Below, piece by piece: positions 6,941 through 10,799 of a stretch of 10,799 nt of DNA. The DNA comes from Acidobacteriota bacterium (GTDB lineage Bacteria; Acidobacteriota; Vicinamibacteria; Vicinamibacterales; UBA8438). Position 1 is the first letter of the stretch, and every line of letters begins with the position of its first letter. Where the stretch lies: positions 1-10,799 of the forward strand of contig WTGR01000329.1 in assembly GCA_011523485.1 (NCBI GenBank), given 5' to 3'. A program made the position numbers and the translations under genes. The notes under the pieces are model-generated. The model saw only the letters and a list, made by a program, of their open reading frames with translations. It was not told the origin of the DNA and searched no databases.

Positions 6941-8398
6941 ATGGCCAGTTCCGCTCCCAAGGACCCGCCGGGGCTCACATTCACCTTCAAGAACCTCGGT
7001 CCCATCGACAACGCCGAGCTGGAACTCGGCGACCTGACGATAATCGCCGGCCGCAACAACACTGGCAAAACCTACCTCGTCTACACGCTGTACGGCTTTC
7101 TGACGTGGTGGGAGGACTGGCCGGGTCCCGTTCCTTTCTCCGGAGCCAGAGCCCATACGTCCGCAGCGTCCCGTTGGTCTGCACGATATCCGGTATTCGC
7201 CAAGATCAGCGAACAGATAGCCGAGAGCGGTCACGCCGATCTCCCCTTGGACCGGGACGCACTCAACGGCGAGAGGCGCGAAACCATCGCCGCACTCTCC
7301 AGAAGGTTTTCCACGGACGGGCTGGCCCGCGTCTTCAGCTCATCACCGGAGATGTTCGAAGGCGCATCCATCGACGTCGACGTTGCTACAACGTTTCCTT
7401 GGGATACACAGCCCGCTGAAGCTCCTGCGGACACCGAAGATACCCCATCGATCCGCTTCGACGGCAGAAGCCTGACCGTCGCTGTCGACCAGCCGGGAGG
7501 CAAGAAATACCATCCGGTCGCGCTACGGCGTCGTCTCTGGCGCCGGTACCTCCGTTTCCTGCTCCCCGAGTTGCCGGCGGATCCTTGCGTGCTGTCCGCC
7601 GAGCGCTTCGGCATCTCTCTCTTCCACCGGGATCTCGACTTCAGAAAGAGTCAGCTCGTCGATCTGCTACAGAAGTACGGTGACAGCAACGTCACGGACC
7701 GTGACTTTCCATTTCGCATGATCAACGAGGCCGTGGGTCATTACGCCAGCCCTGTCAAGGACAACGTCGACTACACGCGGAGTATTCCCGATCTCCGGAA
7801 CCAAAGGAGCGCAGTATATGAAGATGGATTCTTCAACGACATCAAGAAAATGATGAGGGGCTACTATACGGCCTCCCGGAATGCGATCGTCTTTCGGTCT
7901 GTCGCGCGCGGCAACCTCGGGTTCGCCATTCCGCTGCACCTTGCGTCCTCATCGGCACGTGGTCTCTCAGACCTGTACTTCTTCTTGCGTCACGTAGCCC
8001 GACGAGATCACCTCATCATCATCGATGAACCGGAGAGTCACCTCGACACAGCCAACCAGATCCTGCTGGCCCGGTTGCTTGCGCGTCTCGTGCGCCGTGG
8101 ACTGAAGGTGCTCTTGACCACCCACAGCGACTACCTCATCAAGGAACTCAACAATCTGATAATGCTGAGTTCTGTCTTTCGCAACAAGGCGAAGACAATC
8201 AAGAAGCTCGGATACGCGAAGGATGATTGCATCGCACCGGAGAGAATTCGGGCCTATGTTGCTGAGAACAGCAGCATCACCAAGTGCGGATTTGACAGAT
8301 TCGGCATGGACATGCCCAACTTCGACAAGACCATCAACGAGATAAACAACGTAGCCAACGAACTCGCTGCCCGACTGGCGGACGACGAGACAGATTGA
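6941..8398 (+). CDS. SMC/ABC-like AAA-family ATPase, candidate defence-module sensor
   Basis: Predicted 485-aa P-loop ATPase of the OLD/AAA_15/AAA_21-like group. Walker A is GRNNTGKT (37-44). A family-typical SAERFGI element lies at 219-225. The signature-like segment SSSARGLSDL (336-345) precedes Walker B HLIIIDEPESHLD (357-369, Asp362-Glu363), and the H-loop is LLTTHSDYL (391-399, His395). The insert between Walker A and the signature (about 50-330) is likely helical/coiled and partner-specific. About 90 residues follow the H-loop, too few and without the acidic pattern for a Toprim domain, so it is not a full OLD nuclease. A possible AGGA lies 4 nt before the ATG, within the preceding stop region. 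It adjoins a PD-(D/E)XK-like gene, and parts are much less GC-rich than flanking genes. ATPase fold is sure; a defence role is inferred from architecture and neighbour. Confidence 0.88.
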   Translation: MASSAPKDPPGLTFTFKNLGPIDNAELELGDLTIIAGRNNTGKTYLVYTLYGFLTWWEDWPGPVPFSGARAHTSAASRWSARYPVFAKISEQIAESGHADLPLDRDALNGERRETIAALSRRFSTDGLARVFSSSPEMFEGASIDVDVATTFPWDTQPAEAPADTEDTPSIRFDGRSLTVAVDQPGGKKYHPVALRRRLWRRYLRFLLPELPADPCVLSAERFGISLFHRDLDFRKSQLVDLLQKYGDSNVTDRDFPFRMINEAVGHYASPVKDNVDYTRSIPDLRNQRSAVYEDGFFNDIKKMMRGYYTASRNAIVFRSVARGNLGFAIPLHLASSSARGLSDLYFFLRHVARRDHLIIIDEPESHLDTANQILLARLLARLVRRGLKVLLTTHSDYLIKELNNLIMLSSVFRNKAKTIKKLGYAKDDCIAPERIRAYVAENSSITKCGFDRFGMDMPNFDKTINEINNVANELAARLADDETD

Positions 8399-8400
8399 TC

Positions 8401-8955
8401 ATGCCATTAGCCGCCGGACTTCGGGGTATTGTGAATCCAGATGTGGTATTGCCGTTGACCGGCAACGACGGCATCGAACTACAGGAAACGGCACGGGAAG
8501 TCGACATGCGGGTGAGAATCGTCGGATTGCCGACGGTTTTCATCGCAATACGCTTGGAGTCCGGGGACTATTTGCCGAACATCAGCAACGGTTCATGGAG
8601 ACAGATTTGCGACTACCTAATTGTGGTCGAATCTGGCGATCGCACGCACGCTGTCTTCGTTGAGCTCAAGAAGACGCAATCCAAGAAGGAAAGACCCAGG
8701 GAACAATTACGGCGCTCTTTGCCGCTACTGAAATACCTCCGATCAATTTGGGAAATTGAATCCGGCAGCACGTTGGACGAGCGACGATTGTTCGTGCACT
8801 ATTCGATTCTATTCGAGCAAACGAGTCCGAAACTTGCCAAGCAATCGGTAAACGTCAAGCCGACGACGAGGATGCTACCGGAAGAGTACAAGGGCATCAC
8901 TATCAGGACTTTCGTCGGAACACCGGTTCCGCTCGCAACACTGATTGGGGAGTGA
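8401..8955 (+). CDS. Small PD-(D/E)XK nuclease-like protein, partner of the ATPase
   Basis: Predicted 184-aa protein I cannot assign to a named family. Its centre resembles a PD-(D/E)XK nuclease core: CDYLIVVE (70-77) supplies Asp71 on a beta strand. AVFVELKK (84-91) supplies Glu88-x-Lys90 on the next. A basic stretch with Gln102 follows, leading into helix EQLRRSLPLLKYL (101-113), reminiscent of the QL/QxxxY helix in RecB-like nucleases. If active it would cut nucleic acid. Start choice is uncertain: ATG at 8401 is 2 nt after the ATPase stop, while TTG at 8395 would overlap that stop as TTGA and add two residues. Neither has a clear Shine-Dalgarno, so translational coupling is likely. The stretch 8701-8760 has 26 G+C of 60, far below the neighbours. 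Fold assignment is moderate and based on motif spacing only. Confidence 0.72.
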   Translation: MPLAAGLRGIVNPDVVLPLTGNDGIELQETAREVDMRVRIVGLPTVFIAIRLESGDYLPNISNGSWRQICDYLIVVESGDRTHAVFVELKKTQSKKERPREQLRRSLPLLKYLRSIWEIESGSTLDERRLFVHYSILFEQTSPKLAKQSVNVKPTTRMLPEEYKGITIRTFVGTPVPLATLIGE

Positions 8956-8981
8956 CATGACCACTTGTCCCTACCACTCCC
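8948..8981. terminator. Inverted repeat spanning two convergent stop codons
   Basis: GGGAGTG (8948-8954) pairs with CACTCCC (8975-8981) in a perfect 7-bp stem around a 20-nt loop; GACA (8954-8957) and TGTC (8966-8969) could pair as an alternative. The structure covers the stop codons of the nuclease-like gene (8953-8955) and of the facing DUF4143 gene (8971-8973), which are only 15 nt apart. It could act as a shared terminator, but there is no T-run on either strand. Confidence 0.35.
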
Positions 8982-10069
8982 ACAGCTCGCTCAACGGCAC
9001 GGCCAGCATGCGCCGGGGGCCGAGCGGCAGCACATCCCGGCCGGCGTAGAGCAGCACACCCGACTCGAAATCCTCGCCGCAGCGATCCGCGAGCCGGCGG
9101 AGGCCTCGTCCATCACCCGGTCCGATGGAGACGCCGGCCTTGACCTCGATGCCCCAGGTCTTCGCTCCCCGCGTCACGACCACGTCCACTTCCACCCGGT
9201 CCTTGTCGCGGTAGTGCCAGAACCGAAGATCGGGATCGGTCCAGGCTGCCTGGGCGACGAGCTGCTGAACGACGAACGACTCCAGCAGGTGCCCCATGCG
9301 CTCCCGGCCGGAGAGCCAGTGATCGGCCGTCAGGCCGCCGAGCGTCGCGGCCAGACCAGTGTCCAGGAAATGCACCTTCGGGGACGCAACGAGGCGGTTG
9401 GCCGGATTGCGGCGCCACGCGGGCAGGCGTCGCACCAGGAACAGCCGTTCCAGCACGGCGACGTAGTGCTCGACCGTCTCCCGGCGCAGGCCGAGATCGT
9501 TCGCCAGACCGCTGGCGTTGAACAACTCCGCGCTCCGCAACGCCAGCAGCTCCAGCAACCGGCCGATGCTGCTCACGTCCCGCACCCGGGCCACGTCCTG
9601 CACGTCACGCTCGATGATGCTCCGCAGGTACTGCCGGTGCCACTGCCGCGCGCGCCGCGGCGTCCTGGCAAGCGGTTCGGGATAGCCGCCGGCAACCAGC
9701 CTTCCCGCCAGCGACGGCCCCGAAGCTTCCTCGCGGGGCCGGATGCCCGGTTCGAGCGCCCCGGTCATCAGCGCTTTCAGGAAGCCACCGGGCCGGCGCT
9801 CTTTTTCCGATTCCGTCAGCGGGTGCAGTTGCACGATCTCCATGCGCCCGGCCAGCGACTCGGTGACGGCCGGCGTCAGGAGCAGATTGGCTGAGCCGGT
9901 CAACAGGAAGCGACCCGGCCGGCGGTCCTGGTCCACCGCGTGCTTGATGACGGGAAGGAGAGCCGGCGCACTGCCGCGGGCCGAGCAGGCAGACGACGGG
10001 CGTATCCGCCAGAGCTTCCCGAATGGCGGACGCCAGAGAGCGCGGGAACAGCGGCCGGGCTGTGTCCAT
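8971..10069 (-). pseudogene. Broken AAA_14/DUF4143 ATPase (internal deletion with frameshift)
   Basis: Remains of a COG1373-type ATPase, normally about 380-400 aa: N-terminal P-loop domain, DUF4143 domain, and C-terminal PD-(D/E)XK-like segment. The N-terminus is intact from the ATG at 10069, reading MDTARPLFPRSLASAIREAL and then LLGPRQC, where the Walker A GK[ST] should follow. Instead the sequence jumps, in another frame, to APALLPVIKHAVD, which in intact relatives follows the Walker B IDEVQR segment. The junction is near 9964-9972. Roughly 60-70 codons including Walker A and B are lost, and the frame changes. Downstream reading is uninterrupted: FLLTGSANLLL, GGYPE, the DUF4143 region with FLDTGLAATLGG, EVDVVV and GIEVKAGV, ending LSELWEW. 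Without ATP-binding motifs or frame continuity it should be non-functional. An assembly artefact is the main alternative. Confidence 0.85.
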
Positions 10070-10083
10070 CTGCTGGTCAGCGT

Positions 10084-10152
10084 AGCGGCTGATTGCCGGT
10101 TACGCAAGCGGCTGATCGCTGGTTTAAGGCACGTCCAATTGCCGGTTGAGAT
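10084..10152. repeat. Three tandem 23-bp units upstream of the DUF4143 pseudogene
   Basis: Units at 10084-10106, 10107-10129 and 10130-10152 follow each other at an exact 23-bp period. Unit 1 begins AGCGGCTGATTGCCGGTT. Unit 2 matches its first 18 bases at 16 positions and unit 3 at 13, including an exact ATTGCCGGTT. A weaker trace (TGCTGGTC, 10071-10078) may be a fourth copy just upstream of the start codon at 10067-10069. Period and position fit a repeated operator or iteron-like binding site. There are no unique spacers, so it is not a CRISPR array. Confidence 0.6.
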
Positions 10153-10181
10153 GCATCGGATGCACCCGTCCCGCTCGGTCA

Positions 10182-10212
10182 CGCTCACCGTGTGCTGAGC
10201 GCCGGGACGGCG
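10182..10212 (-). terminator. Stem-loops 3' of ettA
   Basis: Two adjacent inverted repeats lie just past the ettA stop. CGCTCA (10182-10187) pairs with TGAGCG (10196-10201), and CGCCG (10200-10204) with CGGCG (10208-10212). They overlap slightly and so would be alternatives. No T-run follows on the minus strand, so this is only a possible terminator. Confidence 0.25.
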
Positions 10213-10215
10213 TAG

Positions 10216-10799
10216 TCAGACCCGCGTCAGCTTCCGGAACCGGATGCGGTGCGGTTGGTCGGCGGCCCGCCCCAGCCGCCGGCGGCGATCCGCCTCGTAG
10301 TCGGCGTGGTTGCCGGCGAACCAGACCACCTCGCTGTCTCCCTCGAAGGCGATGATGTGGGTCGCGATGCGGTCGAGGAACCAGCGGTCGTGGCTGACCA
10401 CCACGAGGCATCCGGCGAACTCGACCAGCGCGTCCTCGAGCGCGCGCAGCGTGTCGACATCGAGATCGTTGGTCGGCTCGTCGAGCAGGAGCAGGTTGGC
10501 GCCGCCGCGCAGCAGCTTCGCCAGGTGCACCCGGTTCCGTTCGCCGCCCGACAGAGTTCCCACCTTGCGCTGCTGGTCGCTCCCGCGGAAGTTGAACCAC
10601 GAAACGTAGGCGCGCGAGGCGACGGTGCGCTTCGCCAGGGTGATTTCGTCCTGCCCGTCCGAGATCGCCTCCCAGACCGTTTGCTCCGCATCGAGCTCGC
10701 GGCCCTGGTCGACGTAGCCGACCTGCACGGTCTCGCCGAGCCGAATCTCGCCCGCGTCGGGCTCCTCCTCGCCGGTGATGAGCCGCAGCAGCGTCGTCT
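10216..10799 (-). CDS. ettA: Energy-dependent translational throttle protein EttA (ABC-F), C-terminal part
   Basis: C-terminal 193 codons of an ABC-F ATPase whose N-terminal portion lies beyond the right edge. EttA binds the ribosomal E site and gates entry into elongation according to the ATP/ADP ratio. Visible is the second ABC domain. It starts inside Walker A (TTLLRLITGEE) and continues with QTVWEAISDG, RAYVSWFNFRG, the signature LSGGERNRVHLAKLL, Walker B LLLLDEPTNDLD and the H-switch VVSHDRWFLDRIATHI. The tail HADYEADRRRRLG and RIRFRKL matches the EttA-type ending rather than the longer Uup C-terminal coiled coil. The SRAYV, FNFRG and RWFLDRIATHI blocks are especially EttA-like. Normal full length is about 555 aa. 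Base composition is host-like. The stop codon is at 10216-10218. Confidence 0.95.
   Translation of the reverse strand, partial: TTLLRLITGEEEPDAGEIRLGETVQVGYVDQGRELDAEQTVWEAISDGQDEITLAKRTVASRAYVSWFNFRGSDQQRKVGTLSGGERNRVHLAKLLRGGANLLLLDEPTNDLDVDTLRALEDALVEFAGCLVVVSHDRWFLDRIATHIIAFEGDSEVVWFAGNHADYEADRRRRLGRAADQPHRIRFRKLTRV

Noticed and set aside
6941..8955. Assignment to PARIS, Gabija, Septu or an OLD-family nuclease
   Set aside because: No Toprim acidic pattern is found in the ATPase tail or partner, no HNH motif is seen, and there is no UvrD-like helicase as in Gabija. The partner instead shows a D...ExK pattern.
8957..9049. Small reading frame starting ATG just after the nuclease-like gene
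   Set aside because: About 30 codons, no ribosome binding site, antisense to the DUF4143 gene, and no recognisable features.
8965..9894. 309-codon plus-strand frame opposite the DUF4143 gene
   Set aside because: Gln/Arg/Pro-rich shadow translation; the minus strand carries family-specific motifs.
10084..10152. CRISPR array
   Set aside because: The 23-bp units are directly adjacent without unique spacers, are degenerate, and have no cas genes nearby.
10070..10188. Upstream extension of the DUF4143 C-terminal frame to a start at 10188
   Set aside because: This 405-codon frame exists only because of the deletion frameshift. Its first ~70 residues are out of frame with the genuine N-terminus, which starts at 10069.
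1..10799. tRNA, rRNA, transposase or integrase genes
   Set aside because: I looked for tRNA-like cloverleaf ends, rRNA-conserved strings and recombinase motifs and recognised none. A tRNAscan or Infernal run would be decisive.

Overview
The window is GC-rich, densely packed bacterial DNA from a Gram-negative-type cell: it encodes a lipoprotein receptor, secreted enzymes and a TRAP transporter. The mixture of gamma-glutamyltranspeptidase, a TAXI-type TRAP system, an EstB-like secreted serine hydrolase, EttA and accessory genes would suit an environmental lineage such as Acidobacteriota (Vicinamibacteria-like) or a proteobacterium. No rRNA or other phylogenetic marker is present, so this placement is a weak inference.

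Left part (1-6252), metabolic and host-like. The tail of a YoeB-family toxin gene (1-107) converges on a secreted gamma-glutamyltranspeptidase (ggt, 146-1840, minus). Diverging from ggt across a 141-nt gap is a tight operon: a TAXI-family TRAP receptor lipoprotein (1982-3013), a fused TRAP permease overlapping it by 4 nt (3010-4932), and a secreted beta-lactamase-fold serine hydrolase 21 nt further on (4954-6252). A coherent reading is periplasmic breakdown of gamma-glutamyl compounds by Ggt with uptake of the released acid (possibly glutamate) by the TRAP system. The link is inferred from gene order.

Middle part (6253-8955), the most interesting. After a 256-nt gap with an imperfect 31-bp direct repeat comes a bacterioferritin-like diiron protein gene with a TTG start (6509-6934). 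Only 6 nt later begins a two-gene cassette: a 485-aa SMC/ABC-like P-loop ATPase (6941-8398), then, adjoining or overlapping it, a 184-aa protein with a PD-(D/E)XK nuclease-like core (8401-8955). Stretches of the cassette are near 43% G+C against about 75% in a sampled stretch of the transporter. An ATPase sensor plus a small nuclease-like partner is the architecture of many anti-phage modules. I cannot assign this pair to a named system, so it is the best candidate here for something undescribed.

Right part (8956-10799). A minus-strand ATPase gene of the AAA_14/DUF4143 type (8971-10069) is broken: an internal deletion removes Walker A through Walker B and shifts the frame. Three 23-bp repeat units lie upstream of its start (10084-10152). 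At the right edge is the C-terminal half of the ABC-F translation factor EttA (10216-10799, minus), cut by the window end.
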